Below, piece by piece: positions 1 through 56,551 of a stretch of 64,000 nucleotides of DNA. How positions within the stretch are numbered: position 1 is the stretch's first letter; each line of letters begins with the position of its first letter. Origin of the DNA: Ashinkailepas kermadecensis (taxonomy: Eukaryota > Arthropoda > Thecostraca > Neolepadidae); the NCBI GenBank assembly GCA_034440615.1, contig JAOTOM010004960.1, positions 397,501 through 461,500 of the forward strand, in the 5' to 3' direction. Both the position numbers and the translations under genes were made by a program. The notes beneath the pieces are model-generated. The model did no database searches, had not been told where the DNA came from, and saw only the letters and a list, made by a program, of their open reading frames with translations.

Positions 1-3000
1 CCTAATTCGGAAGAGGATGATATAAGATTGGAAAGAGACCCTATGATGCACGAGGAAGCCCCTAAAATAGGAGAGAATGGCCATTAGATAAGAGGGATGG
101 CTCCCAGGCGAGAAGGAAGGCTTCAAGACGGGTAAGAAGGTCCCCAGGAAATGACAAGGTAACTGAGATAGGAAAGGTTGCGTGTAATTTGGAAGAGGAG
201 CCACCTAAGAGGGAACAGGAGTCCACCAGGAGATAAGAGGCCAACCTTAAAATGGGAACAGATAGAATCAAAACGCGGAACAGGAGGCCCCGAAGACGTG
301 AGAGGAGGCCCCTAATTTCACAAAGAAAGCCTCAAAAAGAAAAAAGGAGGCCCCTGCCGGACTCGAGAGGAGTCCCTCGAGATGGAGTAGGAGGTCTCCA
401 GGGCCGAATGAGGCCCCGACGACCGGAAGGAATTCCCAGGAAATGAGAGAAGGCCCTTAAAATGGGAGTGGTAGGTAGCAGGTATGGAAGGAGGCGAGGT
501 TTCCAAAATTGAAGATCCCCTCAAGACGGGTAAGCTTTGCGCGGACAAAGGAGGAGGCCCACGAGGCGTGGCAGGAGCCCCTAATTTGGCAGAGGATGCT
601 CCTGGAACATGAGAGGAAGTCCCATGCCATGTTAAAGGGGCCCCAGGATGTGGGAGGAGGTCCTCCAAAACGGGAGAGGAGGACCGTTGAATATGGAGGA
701 GGGTAGGACGGACGAGAAGACGTCCAAAACCGGTAAAGAAGCTCCAGGAAATGAGACGAGACCCCTAAGACGCGAGAGGAGGTCTATAATTTTCTAGAAG
801 CATCTGAAATGGCAGGAGTCGTGCCGGGGTACTTGAAAATCACGACATGGGCCCAAAAAGATCCGGCCGGGGCCCCTGAAAATCTCGCTGAGCCTATGGG
901 TACCAAAAATTCACGCCCGGATCATGAAAATCACGCTAGGGGCACGATAAGTCGTATCGTTCCCCAACAGTATCATTTGGACACAAATGAAGCCGGGCCA
1001 ACGAAAAACAATCCGGACATGGATAATCACTCTTGGGCCCCAACAATGACACCAAAATCATCCAAAACGTATTGGACACCCACAAAGTGTCGAGGTCGCT
1101 AAAACTCGCGCTAGGGATCCAAGTAAATGACGTCGGGACACAAAAGATTACATTGGACTAAAAAAGTCGCGTCGCAGCCTTCGAAAATCTCACTGGGGAC
1201 CAAAAAAGTCGCGCCTGGACCCCAAAGGTTGCTGCTGCCCCAAAAATCAATTATGAACCGGAATGTCACTCTGATCCCAAAAATCGGGTCAAAGTCCCCG
1301 CAAAACCCGTTGGGCACTGGAAAAAAACGTGTCAGGGCACCGAAAAAAATCGCACCTGGAGACCGAAGTATCCTACCAGGACCCAAAAATATCACATAAG
1401 GACCTATAGAAAAAATAGAACTCCCTCGGTGGCCGCAGTGACATATCAAAGGGGCAAATGGTCCCTCCTTCCTAAAAGGGATATGCTCCCAAGAATCGAG
1501 CCGAGGTCCCCAAAAGTCGCGCTGGGACCACAAAAATTCGCGTCGGTCCACTAGAATTCGCGTAGGGGCTCAAAGTAAATACGTCGGGCCCCAGAAAACT
1601 CGCTCCGAGTTACGAAAATCTGCAACAGGAACCGCCAAGATCGCGTTGGGGTCACAGCTAAGTACAACGCGCCCCGCAAACTCGAACCGGTCCCACCAAA
1701 TTTCGCGCTCGGACCCACAATTCGGTAGTACCAAAAATTTCGCGCTCGGACCCATCGGTAGTACCAAAAATTTGGTCTGGGCATCAAAAATTAACGTCGG
1801 GCTGCCAACAATTGGCGTCTATGGCCCCACATAGGCACCGTGTGACCTCCAAAGTCCCATCGGTATCCGAAAAATAAAGCCGGAGCCCTCCAAAATCAGG
1901 AGGGATTGCAAACAAGTCCGGGTCAGGACAATGGTTCTGGAGCACCGAACATGTCATCAGATGCCTTGACAAATCGCGTACGGCATCGAGAAATATACCG
2001 GAGCTCGAAGAAAATCGAGGTGAGATACAAAAACATGGCACCAGGGACTCGAAAAATCAGGGCGGGTTTCGGAAGTTAAAGAAAATTCAGAAGAGATCCA
2101 CAAAAATCGCGTTGAGCCCAGATAACTGGCGTTGGGTCCCGGAACCACGCGCCTGGGCGCGATAAGTCGCGCTGGGACCCAGCAAAAATCGCACCGAAAT
2201 CTCAAAATCGTACTGGGGCCCCACAAATGTGCGTCAGAAGCCCCAAATAAACACAGCGGGACCCTAAGAGCACAATGGGGACCGAAAATGCGACTGGCCC
2301 TTCAAAGCGCAGTCTCGTAAAAAGCGGCAGGGTCCGAAAACAAGCGTTGTAGCCATAACTACATATATATACCGGGAACACTAAAAAAAACAAAAAACCA
2401 AAACATCGGAAGCTCTCAAGGCACATGGGGGCCATATGACCGCACAAGGGCCTGAAAAGAGGCTGGGGCCGCAAAAAGCAACATGATCCCAAAACGAACA
2501 AAAATACCTGGCACTAAGTAAACACATCGAGATCTTTGAAAGCGCCCCGACAACTAAAAAAAAAATATTCCGTGCGCAAAAAAGCAACAAAACCCTAAAA
2601 CGAGCAGGGGTTTCTAAAATGCGTTGGACCTCTAACAAAAATGAATTGGAGCCTTAGGACACATCCGTAGACGAAGAAATACGAAACGGGTCCAAAGAAG
2701 TGCACTCAGGCAGGGCTTCGGTTCGGTAGCCAACCTGGAAGCATGTTTAATCAAAGATATGAGGTGCATCAAAGCTCAGCGGGTATCCGCATTTCTTCAC
2801 CATAAAATATGGTAAGAAGGGAACTAATGATCGAATTTAATCTATCGAATTTTCGCAGCGAACGCCCATACGAAGCATTTACCATGTCAGATATGGCGCA
2901 AGTCTATCGCGTGGCAGCAATTAACAAAGCGTAGGAGGCCCAGCAGAATCCGTAGCATCGCACGAAGTGTGGCGAATGCGCCGAATGCGCAAGATGGGTG

Positions 3001-4390
3001 TGCACGTGCACTAACGTTGGCGTCGTGGCGACCGGGCACTATGAACTGGAATGTCTGAAATTTGAAAATTTTACATTTTAAAGTGATTTGTGCAGGTGTA
3101 ATTTCAGCAGTGCCAGGTGACTTGTCAAGGAATGCCAAAAGAATACATTTGAACAGGTTGTGGGAGCCAGGGTTGAAATCCGACGAATCAGAAACGATTG
3201 TGGTAGATTAGGCCCCTCCACATGATAATTCAGTTGATCACTAATTATTGTATTTAAAAAGTTCCCCTTTGACAAAATAGTGGTCGAAATCGGAAGACTA
3301 TATTCAGTAGTTGGACCCCCTCCAAATACGTTTGCCCCCTCCCCTTCACGCAAATATGGGTGCGTCACTGGTCTCCCAATAATTTTCAGAACTTACGCCC
3401 ATGGAGCAAAGCCAACATTGCGGGGGTAAATTCCCCCTCACAAGCATACAAAACAACACCGATGCCCCATATTAAATGGGAGGAATGATGTTTTAAAATG
3501 TGTTTTCTTCCTACAAAGTTGTCTTCTGTGATTACAGCCGGCATGATTAGAGCTTCCCAGCTTCAGTACCTTCTCAGCGACATAATTTGCAAAACGGTAC
3601 AGCACAGCGATAACCATGGGCGTGACGGCGTGGAATTCGAAGGTTTTGCATTATTTATGCATTGTCATTGTTACATTGTTGCATTGCCATTGATGCATGG
3701 TTGTTCAATGCTTGTTCTTGCCGTGAATTTATTCGCGGAGTATTTATTAGTTTAGCTTCTGTGCCAAGTGCCTTGCAGCCAGCACCAAATGTTATGAAAA
3801 AAATTAATAAATCCCTAAGATGACGATCAGAAAACCAATTCAATTCACTTCTCGTTGTCACCTTCGTGAAATTGTTGTCCTGGGACTGAGAAATGATCGT
3901 TTAAGTTTGTTTATGAGATCAAGCTGGTGGGAATGACTAACAGTAGTGATGAACCTAGCTATATTCAGTTAAACTTGGTGAACAAAGAAATGGGTTGATC
4001 AATGGGAGATATCTTTAAGATATGCTCAGCACGAGCCCCACCAGCTCGCTACAATCTAGAGGCCAGCGGGAAGATTCTTCTCGTCGATAAAGCATAAAGA
4101 TATTGGTTTGTTTTGGCACTGACGTATTTATCTACATTTGCTTATTTATACCCTGGTATGGCTCGGTTCTCAGCGAAAAAAAAGATTCTTGCTATTGCGC
4201 TTTGCGTAAACTATATACCATGCCAAGAACAAACAAGACATCAAGATGAAATCATGTTCCCATTCGGGAACCATACTAAGAGCCTAAAAAGCAAGAGGAG
4301 GCCCTAACACAGTGGAGGCCCCTTTTCGGGGACCAGGAGGCCCCCTATCAACATTGCCCCCCCTGGAAGAATTTCGTGGCGACGCCACTG
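1..4390 (+). mobile_element. hAT-like non-autonomous DNA transposon, copy 1 (left end outside window)
   Basis: This stretch is collinear with 25676-35608. Positions 1-1730 match 25676-27506, 1755-4310 match 32231-34851, and the last 45 bases match 35554-35608. It ends with GTGGCGACGCCACTG, the same terminus as the complete copy. No transposase or other credible ORF is present. The first 800 bases are a degenerate GAGGCCCC-type repeat, and about 800-2700 is a degenerate array of roughly 20-bp units around AAAATCGCGCTGGGACC. Because it lacks the retroelement present in copy 2, it serves as the empty-site reference. A short local duplication (TTTCGCGCTCGGACCCA, about 1699-1754) lies at the position where copy 2 is interrupted. 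The superfamily call is inferred from the termini and from the 8-bp duplication of copy 2. Confidence 0.8.
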
Positions 4391-7300
4391 CTTCCAAGCT
4401 ATCATCAATACATATTCGTGGCGAGTCTGTCAATCTGGGTATTCACAGCTTAAATGCTACGGTTGGACCCAGGATCATTGATTGCCAATCATGCCTCCTT
4501 GTTTCCTCTCAAATTGTGTTACGTTTAAAACCGATACCTATGAATTAGTATCTACATGATGTCCGATGGTTCAGCCTACCACTTACGCAGATAAAATGCT
4601 TAGTTCGAGGCTCACAGGCGCAGTTTGTGGCCGGAAATGAGGTATGTACATTTGTTGTACGCCGCAGGCTAATATTTGGCAACCTTATAGCTGTTGTAAT
4701 GTTGTGGCTTGTAATTTTAGAGCTCCTGTTGATTCTTGTAATAGCTCAACTGATTGCTTGTGATCTGATATATCAAGTGTGGCCTTTGAGTCCATTTTCA
4801 AAACGGAAGCGGCGGATTCGGATACTTTAAGCAGTTAATTTGAAGCCCCAGACTGTGCATAATAGCCACTGTACGTGGAGGGCATGTATCGTGAAATAAA
4901 TAAATAAATAATAAATACATTGTATTTTCATCAGGATGCTGTTGTGTGGTTATGGAGACTTTATGGCGCGCTGCCATATTCACGCCGAATATGGCAGCCC
5001 AAGATAATGTTGGTTTGACCGTCCACTAATAAACAGTCAAACCCCGGAAGCCGCAGCTTTTGGACCGTTCCAACCGCCTCTGAGATATAATCATTTTGAG
5101 CTCCAAACAATAAGAAACATAACAGATACCACCTAAAATCGCAACGCCTCGTCCCCTAAAGTTTGTCCACGATATAAAAAATTGACGACGCGGAGCGACG
5201 CGGAATTTAGATACCTTTTCCACAATACCCTTCGTACGGTGTCTAACGACACCATATCTAACGACCTTAGATACCCTTCGTTTGAGGTCGGGTTAGTGAC
5301 CTAATGTCACGACCAATTTTCTATTTTCCTATTTGTATAATATGCATGTTCTGCTAACCGGATTTTTGCCATCGGTATACATGCATACATATGAGGAAAG
5401 CTTCCCTTTCCAATTTGATTGATCTCCGTTGAGTGACGCTAGGATAAGGTGCGCTAAGTGGGCAAACCCAATTTAGACACTCCTGTTTTTATGGCTTATT
5501 TCGAGTTATCGTGGCTCAAATGATATCGATCTTGCATTGGACGACCTAAGTTATCGAATGGGACAAAAACTATGGGTCATAGTGAAGGTCAAGGTCATCC
5601 TAGATCATTGTCCAATAACAGTTTTTAGAATTTGTTAAGGCTCATATACGTGAAAATATGTTGAAATGAAGCTTACTACGTGACTACAAATTGGCAATGC
5701 TTACAACACGTATGTCTTGGAATTGTGTGTTGAGGTAGGTCATGTCAGTGATCTTCTAACGTCCCTGCCACTTTTGACCCGTGGTGGACCAATGTGGCTA
5801 TTTTGCAAGATTTACGGTGTAATTAGCTCTTAAATGACATTAGTTTAACTCTGTGTCTTTACTGGAAATAGAGATAGCAAAAGATTTTGACACGTCAACT
5901 TATTTTCTGAAAATAGCCGTCATCTTGAGCCTCAAAGTTACTTCAAAATACAAATGACGCCATTTCTGGACCCTACACGTCGTGGGCTTTCCAAAGATGC
6001 CAGGTTCGCGTTCATGCACATCTTAGTTGGGACGTTAGAGGGGTCTTCAATACCCACCTTCCGAGACGGGCTGTGAGGATCTGGACGGAGAGACTTGATC
6101 GAATTGGTTTTATGACGTTTATGAACTACTATGGTTGCTATTCATATGTATTTTACTCGTTAACCCTATAACAGTAGGGTTCTTCTAGACCTAAGGAGAG
6201 TAAGGGAGCGAATTCTGCCCCTTAACGTCTCGGAACAAACTTGGCCGACTTCAAAGCGGAATAGCTGGAGCGAATTATACCGATCTATATCTTTGGAATG
6301 TCAATATTTCAATTTGTACAATGGCGTCGTCAGAAGGACATTGGGGAAAATTAATAAAATAATTTGGGGCTGGTTCGTATTTTGCATTGATAAACATGTT
6401 CATGGTTTGGTGAACATCACTTTTAATGGATCTTAGCACCATTTCATATCGATACACAAAATAGCAATGGTGTAGCCAAGAAGGTAAAAATAAGCATGCC
6501 ATTTATTCTTTATTGTTGGTCTTCCTTCACAGCCAACGCCACAAATAATTACTTGTTGTCATTCTTACATCATTACACTATATACCGAGATGTTTTCGTC
6601 CAGAGTTGTCGCCAGAAAACTATATGGTTAATGCATGCCATTCTTTCCGTATGCATGTTTCCACATGTATACTTCGATTACTATTCTTCGCTTCACCTAC
6701 CAGTCATCTAACATGAAATTATGTATCTCTCGGGACCACTGGACCACCGCCTCCCTGCTTTCGTTTCCTATCGAATTTGCCGCGGCGAGTAACAGTGGGC
6801 ATATAGCCATCAATGGCAGCGTTGACCAAGTTACCAACAAATCCGCAGCAGAGTCTACATCCAAATAGAATTGCACATTTCCCGGTAAGTACCGCAATAG
6901 GAGCACAGGTCATCCAAGTGAGCTGTGCGGTAGCTGTATGCACGGACCCTTGGGACTTTGGGGGCGCTAGATCTGAATTGCACGCATATTTTTCCCATCA
7001 TAAGACATTTGAGTCAGATGCTGGATCCAGTCAGCGCGCGCGTAATCGGGACCTAAGTGGTGATTAATTCGAAATTTACTGTGTGACGACAGTGGAGAAG
7101 AGGGCGCTCGCCTCTTTGTCTTCGATACTTGCTCATGAATAGCTTCCAACAAGTACTAAGATCATCAGCGGTCCTGATGTGCTTAGTACTTGTTGACGCT
7201 ACCTTGCCATATTTTCGCATTTAATAGCAAATGCTATATTTATTGTGCACTCCTGCTGGGAATCTAATGGAAGTTCACCCGGTCATCAGGTATACAAATA

Positions 7301-7999
7301 CGTACATAAACAAGACGTAAACACGTACATGGCACGTACAGCAGGCGCCATGATATATTATTCAGCTTCTTTGTTGATCTTCCCTAAATTACTTCGAAAT
7401 GTTTTGGATATTCTCTTGTACGAATATTAACTATGTTTTTAAGTCTTAAAATTCACATCGAAGTTTTGCGTGGTACATACCATTAATAGGTACATTTGTT
7501 GGATGTCTTCGCTTGTTATCACATAACAAAGTTTGCCCTGATGCACAGAGTGAAGCTAAGTTGGGAGAATAGATGAGCTTGTAAAAAGTGTATCTGGTAT
7601 CAAGTTGGAGCTAATGAAGAATGAGCCAGTTAAGGACGAGCGCTCAAGGCTATTTTTACGACCTGACGTATTCCAAGACAAATTAACATGCACATAGCAC
7701 CAAATATTTTATATTCCGATACGAATTATTATATGGGGCTATCTGATGCACCGAATTCAGCTGTGCAATTTGCAAAACGATGATAACTACGTGCAAGGAC
7801 TGATGGTGTCGGGAATGTTTGAGATGTCACATAGCAAGGGTGTCTTTATAGATCGGTAACTCAATGCAAAATAATTATACTTGCACAAACAATACATCGG
7901 TTCAGTCACAATGATCCACTGCATCTCTACGGTAGCTCATAGTTTTCGAGTCGTGTTTTTGAAGTCGTGACCTCGTGACCAAAGTTCAGTTGGCTTACT
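4391..7999. other. AT-rich intergenic DNA without recognised genes
   Basis: Only short unsupported ORFs occur on either strand and no domain was recognised. A 62-nt hairpin at 7140-7201 is listed separately. Around 5230-5300 there is a local repetition of CTAACGAC-type words. I see nothing else. Confidence 0.6.
7140..7201. other. 62-nt near-perfect hairpin
   Basis: Arms CAACAAGTACTAAG (7147-7160) and CTTAGTACTTGTTG (7182-7195) pair perfectly over 14 bp. Inside them, CATCAG and CTGATG pair around a 5-nt loop. Outside, TAGC (7140-7143) pairs with GCTA (7198-7201). The shape and length resemble a small pre-miRNA or the core of a palindromic element. No expression or conservation evidence is available, so the function is unknown. 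Confidence 0.5.
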
Positions 8000-8929
8000 T
8001 TAACACGCGCCCTGGAGGGCCTCTGAAAATTACGCGCACTGGAGGGGGGGTGCGGATTCCGCCCCCCTAAGATCTTGGCTCCTATTAAAGCTGGAAGAAC
8101 GAAATTCGCAGGGTGGATGGGTCCGGTAGGGACCTCTATTGTGTGCAAATTTCATGACCTTAGGTCAATATCTTCAAGGTCAAATTAGGTCAAATTTGTC
8201 AAAATTTTCTTGTTTTGCGTGGCTTGGATTGTCATTGTTATGGATCGCTGTGATTGTGTTTAAATGCTCCAAAATTGGCATCAATGATGTTTTGGACATT
8301 ACTAATGATGCAATAAAGATGCTAGACCCGGCATTTGACCTCAGGTCACCCATATGGCAGCACTTTATCAGGTCAGTTACCTGTTCCAGTTACCGGAACC
8401 GGGCCGTCCACCCGACTGCTCCGTCGGGCAGCTCGGCGCAATCGGCTTCGCGAAGAAAGGAGTGAAGTACATGAATAAAGTATGGAAACGCAATGACAAA
8501 CAGTACAAATGACAAACAGTAGTGCATTTATGACAACATTCCAGTTGATCATGTTTGGTTCCATTAAGCTGTCATGAACTTGACCTGACTTGACCTCGGT
8601 GACTTAACATGACCTTGAAACTATATAGCATATCAATATACATCAAACAAGTCGCTAGTGTTGCCAAGAACACTTCCCTTTAGCGAATATATGGGAAGCG
8701 CATCAGTGCCGATTTTTGTGGTCCGGCGCTTGGAATTTTCTTTTACTTTAACGGCCCCTAACTTGACAAATTTCGGCCGATTTACATTTTTCTTGCTTTA
8801 AGCGACGCGCCGGTCACTTCTAAGCAGGTGCGCAGAAAATTGCGCATATCGACCGGTAAAATCTGCAGTTATGTACGAAAAACCTGAAGGGTGGGCCGAT
8901 TTCGCCCCCGCCTTCAGTGCGCGTGTTAA
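8000..8929. mobile_element. piggyBac-like non-autonomous element, copy A
   Basis: The element begins TTAACACGCGCCCTGGAGGG and ends CAGTGCGCGTGTTAA, so TTAA lies at both ends next to inverted CACGCGC termini. That is the arrangement expected of piggyBac-type transposons, whose target site is TTAA. Length is 930 bp and there is no transposase ORF. A near-identical 927-bp copy lies at 43927-44853. The interior carries repeated AGGTCAA and TTGACCT words. The family assignment rests on the termini only. Confidence 0.7.
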
Positions 8930-10518
8930 TGTTTGGTTTTAACTGAACTTTAATGAACTTTAATGTTTAATGTAACTATTTAAACGTCGTGAAAAAAACG
9001 CAGAAATCAAGTTTGATATTGTATCGTTCTGTTGCTAGCTTTCAACCTACATACCATGATTCTATGCAAAATAATGTTCGTCAAGTTGCACAATTGTTTT
9101 CATACGTTGCTACGGTATCGTCACAGGCGTTATCCATGGGGTAATAAGGAACTGATTTTGTCGTTGTCATTTTGCCGGGGATAGCATTTGTCGTTCAGTT
9201 GCCTGATAGTTTTCTGATTACGGAATTTCAATGTCTGATCATCTCCTAGCTAACGGAAGACCATGCAATTTTCTTAGCTAACATCGTTCTAAGGACCATT
9301 TGGGTCGTGCTGATTATGAGAAATAACCTCCAACTGTGTTTTTCGCAAACAAGAGGAATTTTGCTGAAATAAATATCTCACCTTTTTGTAAACCAATAAA
9401 TTAGTTTGAAAAAATAACTGCCATAAATACAGCCTATAATGTCCAAGATATGTACTTTAAAATAATTTGCTTGCCAAGCAGTTTTGAGCTCACATTAGTG
9501 ATGAATATGGAAATAGTTGTTTATTTAGACTAGCTTCACGCATTAGGCATCAAACATACACTTGATACCTAATGTTAACTTGCTCCGAGCAAGGAATATG
9601 GAAACCCAATCCTTGGAGTATTCAATGTGTGTGATGGAAGCAGTCACAAGGCAAGTGCTATTTGTCATAAAAGGCGAACACAAGGGTTGCACACGAGCAG
9701 TATCCCTGAACGTGTCGAGGGCACCTGGAATGACAAATGCGACTCCATTAAAGTGCGCTCAGGTCACCTGTGAACATGCCGTTTCTGTTTGGATGGTGCC
9801 TGAGGCTTGTGAGGGCCCATTAGAGGTCACAGAGCGTCTCTGTGACGTGCATGAGGAGGGCCGCACCATCTGTAGCTTCTATTATGCACTCTTGCCAGAG
9901 ACCAAAACACAATCACTTTAACCTTTCATGGAAGTGGACAAAAAAAGGAAAATTTGATGCAATTACGAGAAAACATGGGCTACTTCCATCTCCACTATGT
10001 TTGGAAATACAATAATATGAACCATAGTAGTCTTGACAACGGTCCATGATCACCACATTTGTAGATTAACTACACTCAGTATGTGATGGACATGCAACAT
10101 TTACGGCAAATGGAGTTCTTTTGAGAATCATTGTATTCTACTTTTTCATCATGGAGGAAAAGTTGCTAGAAATATCTCTAGAAGAAATATGAATATCAGG
10201 AATTGTGTTTTTTGCTAGAAGCTTACGTTAGGGGAAATATGAACACGCCACTTTCCCTTTACCAACAGTTTTTTACCGTGCAATTATCACAAGTCTTCTT
10301 GCTTCCCAGACAATTTACACTCTGGATGGACCGCTATCCTGAAGTCACATCAGACAACTGTAGTAGCTGACACTAGGACGGGGCTGAACACGTTGCCAAG
10401 ACAGTTGGGACGAACCCAAGAACTCCCCACCCAACACAAGCAAGACAGTTGGGGATGTGGGGTTAGCGATCTGAACCTCCAATCGAACACGCACCGCAAC
10501 TGTCGTACCCCAATGCAG
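8930..10518. other. intergenic DNA upstream of the POMGNT1-like gene
   Basis: This is mostly AT-rich sequence. One ORF at about 9562-9921 (119 codons, first ATG at 9598, Cys-rich) has no domain I recognise and no clear splice context. I do not call it a gene. Nothing else was seen. Confidence 0.5.
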
Positions 10519-10890
10519 CGTGTATCTCCCGCCCCCAGTCCCCAGAGGCCCCCAGTGGCCGAGTGGCCGCCACGTCCGCCACCCCTGCCGCCCGTGTATC
10601 TCCCGCCCCCAGGCCCCAGAGGCCCCCAGTGGCCGAGTGGCCGCCACGTCCGCCACCCCTGCCGCCCGTGTATCTCCCGCCCCCAGTCCCCAGAGGCCCC
10701 CTGTGGCCGAGTGGCCGCCACGTCCACCTCTCCTGCCGCCCGTGTATCTCCCGCCCCCAGTCCCCAGAGGCCCCCTGTGGCCGATGCGTCCACCTCTCCT
10801 GCCGCCCGTGTTCTCCTGCCCGCAGTCCCCGGAGCCCCCCCCTCCCCCCAGTGGCCGGGTGGACGCCCCGTTCGCCTCTCCCGCCGCCCG
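10519..10890 (+). repeat. GC-rich 74-bp minisatellite in the promoter or 5' UTR region
   Basis: The word CGTGTATCTCCCGCCC recurs at 10519, 10593, 10667 and 10741, spaced exactly 74 bp, followed by a diverged unit near 10807. The array is rich in CpG and C-tracts and ends about 260 bp before the proposed start codon of the POMGNT1-like gene. The long ORFs that cross it on both strands are by-products of its composition. It may be part of a CpG-rich promoter. Confidence 0.85.
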
Positions 10891-11152
10891 TGCAGTGGCT
10901 GCCGGCTGGACCAGAGCCGTTGACCCCGACGAGATGCGGTGCGTCTGACTGACTACCACGGGCCGCGCTGGGCCCGGGGCCGGGCAACACTTACTCGGCG
11001 AAGGCGAGCCACCGCGAGCTACGGCAGCGGGCGCGTGCAGTGGCGCACACCCCTTCGGCGTTCGAGGACGGCTGTGTGCTGAGGTGACGCTGGTCGTGTC
11101 AGAGAACAACACTGGCGCGGACTGACTTCACTCGTCACGGATAAGGACGCAG
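10891..11152 (+). promoter_or_regulatory. putative promoter or 5' UTR of the POMGNT1-like gene
   Basis: This is a CpG-rich, GC-rich stretch between the 74-bp array and the proposed first coding exon. No TATA box was seen. The call rests on position and composition only, and the transcription start cannot be placed. Confidence 0.3.
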
Positions 11153-53990
<42,838 letters not shown>

Positions 53991-54503
53991 ACCTGTGCGG
54001 GGAGGAGATAATGACGTGTCAGTGGCAGCTGAGTAAGTCCTCATGTCTGAACCATGTCTGGAGACTCCGTCACGCGTGAGTCACAGCGTGTCTGACGATT
54101 CTGTCACGTGTGAATCATTTGTTGGGAGATCTCACGCCGCGTGAGTCACATCTTTCTGCCACCCCTGAGCAACACATCATATCTGAGGAACGCCTGACGA
54201 ACTCGGCTTGTCATGTCATACATGAGGAATTTTCATGTGTTTAATCTTCTGAAGAACTTTCAAATAGTGCATAATACCAAATGAGCCGAATTGGATCTTT
54301 GCGGGGGTTGTCGATGCATGTACGTTCGGAGATAAACTTCTCAATGTTGATCCCCTAGCATATATATTCGATTTATTATGAGACCTTGTCGATTTACCAC
54401 GCTGCTCGGTACCGGCAAGTCTCCTCATCAGCATATGCATTCTAATCGATTGGTGGTTTAACATTGACTTCGAATCGATGGCCGGTGGCTATCCAATCGA
54501 TGT

Positions 54504-54509
54504 AATAAA
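54504..54509 (+). promoter_or_regulatory. candidate polyadenylation signal of the POMGNT1-like gene
   Basis: AATAAA about 510 bases after the stop codon. Position only. Confidence 0.25.
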
Positions 54510-55045
54510 AACCACTTTCGTGCATTTTGGTTGGACATAGTTGTTTCAATGCACAGTGGTCAATCTCCGGTTTTTCTGTTGTCGTCGTTAGACATCAGGT
54601 CTCGTGATTTCACCTTCTAGATTAAGAATTCCACGAAGGCAAAATGGAGAACAAAAAGGTGCCATCCACTTTTCCTTAATCGAAGTACTTTGACTGATAC
54701 ATGCGGAAAATGCAACGTATGAATTGACCTGAATGAGGAGATCCTTGGTTGGATAATGCAGACCGGCATGGCAAAATTGAGTTAAATGAGTCGGCACACA
54801 CTATAACCTTGATATCAAGCAAAGGAATTTCTGAATTTATTCAAAGCAGATTTACGACAACTAAGCTCCTTTAAAACTAATTGAAAGAGGAGAAGGAGTA
54901 GGAGAAAGCGTTGGTTTTTATAACCCACGCAATATCGTTGTTTGAGTTGTAGACATTGACAACTTTGCACTGTGGTGACCTGTAGGGCTTTAGTGTGAAC
55001 TATTGCACAAGCGATCATGGCATTGCTATAAAGCAGATTGTCAAC

Positions 55046-55275
55046 CAAAGCGCGTCATCAATGCGCCACATGTGTACACCCGTCTTCGCGTCACCAATGC
55101 GCCACATGTGTACACCCGTCTTCGCGTCACCAATGCGCCACATGTGTACACCCGACTTCGCGTCACCAATGCGCCACATGTATACACCCGTCTTCGCGTC
55201 ACCAATGCGCCACATGTGTACACCCGTCTTCGCGTCACCAATGCGCCACATGTGTACACCCGTCTTCGATGCATA
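55046..55275. repeat. 36-bp tandem repeat, six units
   Basis: Six near-identical units containing AATGCGCCACATGTGTACAC and CCGTCTTCGCGTCACC, directly adjoining with no spacers. Open in several frames because 36 is a multiple of three. Confidence 0.95.
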
Positions 55276-55380
55276 GCCTGTGTCTTCAACTACTATATAT
55301 TGAAGGGCAAGATATGATTTTGGCGTGCATATTGTCCCAGAATTTCCTACTAGACCTACACTGTACATCACAAAGTCGAG

Positions 55381-55414
<34 letters not shown>

Positions 55415-56485
55415 TCGCTATAAAAGGAGACCAGATATGCTCAGTTGCCACTATACCACGACGCTGCGTACACATTCTGAGCTTCGTGGTGCACATGAAG
55501 ATGATTTCTGTCAAATTCACTACATGGAATACGTGCCAGAGGCGCAATTACAATACATTTATGCCTATTTCAACAGCCCAATAAGCGCTGCACATCAAGT
55601 ATTCTTTTGTCACCTCTCACGACTTTCTCATTCACCTCTTTACCCAACGCTGTACCACTATGCTCGAACTTGATGATTATCAAGTGTTCTTCATTGCGGA
55701 ACAGTGACGTCATGGCACAAATCACTTTTAGTGAAAGGTACGTCATGACACAAATCAGCCAATTTAGGTTAAAACAAGACATGGCTGAAGTGGTGCAAGA
55801 GGCACATGCAACATTTAGGCACTCATGCATGGTATTGAAGAACGATATGATGGGATAGAGCAGGAAAAAGAGGATCTCTAATTTTAATTTCTTGATTCAT
55901 CAGTCGGCTCTGCCAATTTTTTATTATTAGCATTATTAATTTGTCGTTGTAAATTGTTGGCAGAGCATATTTTGTACGTTAATTCCCGTGCACTACTTAT
56001 ATATATTTCGCAATATGTGATCATTTGTAGTTGCTCCTTACGACGGAATTCCGTTATTCCGCTTCGTAAGGACCCAAAATGAAATCATGGTATACAATTT
56101 AGACAACCTAGTAATCACATAGATGAACTCGATTCTCATTGGCGCGTAGCGCTATCCTTCATCTGCTCAGTGATGCGAGACATTTTGTCTGACTTTTACC
56201 GTTGCTCGCCAAGAGCCCAATTTCACAAGCTAAAATGCTAAAATGCGAAATATTTAATTCTTTTTCAGTAAAATATAACACATTGACGAACTCCTTTGAA
56301 ACATTCTCAACAGAAATAGTAATATCTTGTCGAAATCTAGCCATGCATAATTTCGATGGCGATCTAAAAGCTATCTTTGACAAACATCCAATATGCATCC
56401 ATGAAACCTATTGAACTGAGGCGCCGCGTAAATTGTACGCATCAATTATTGATATTATACAGGAAGAAAATCAAAGAAAATCGGT

Positions 56486-56551
56486 CGTGGGACGTGAATG
56501 ATCAATTCTGGTTGAACCGCCCTAAAGCCCAAATAACTAACTAACTAACTG
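56486..56551. mobile_element. TAAC-tailed retroposon fragment
   Basis: Shares ATGATCAATTCTGGT, CCTAAAGCCCAA and a (TAAC)n tail with the insertion at 33844-33908. Probably the same SINE/LINE 3' end. Confidence 0.5.

Noticed and set aside
9562..9921. 119-codon Cys-rich ORF upstream of the POMGNT1-like gene
   Set aside because: No recognised domain, no splice context and no homology cue. Kept as an unassigned ORF, not a gene.
10345..11112. 255-codon minus-strand and 176-codon plus-strand ORFs
   Set aside because: Produced by the GC-rich 74-bp array; all six frames are open and no domain is seen.
55046..55275. CRISPR-like array
   Set aside because: 36-bp repeats adjoin without spacers, in a genome with introns and SINEs. 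It is a minisatellite.
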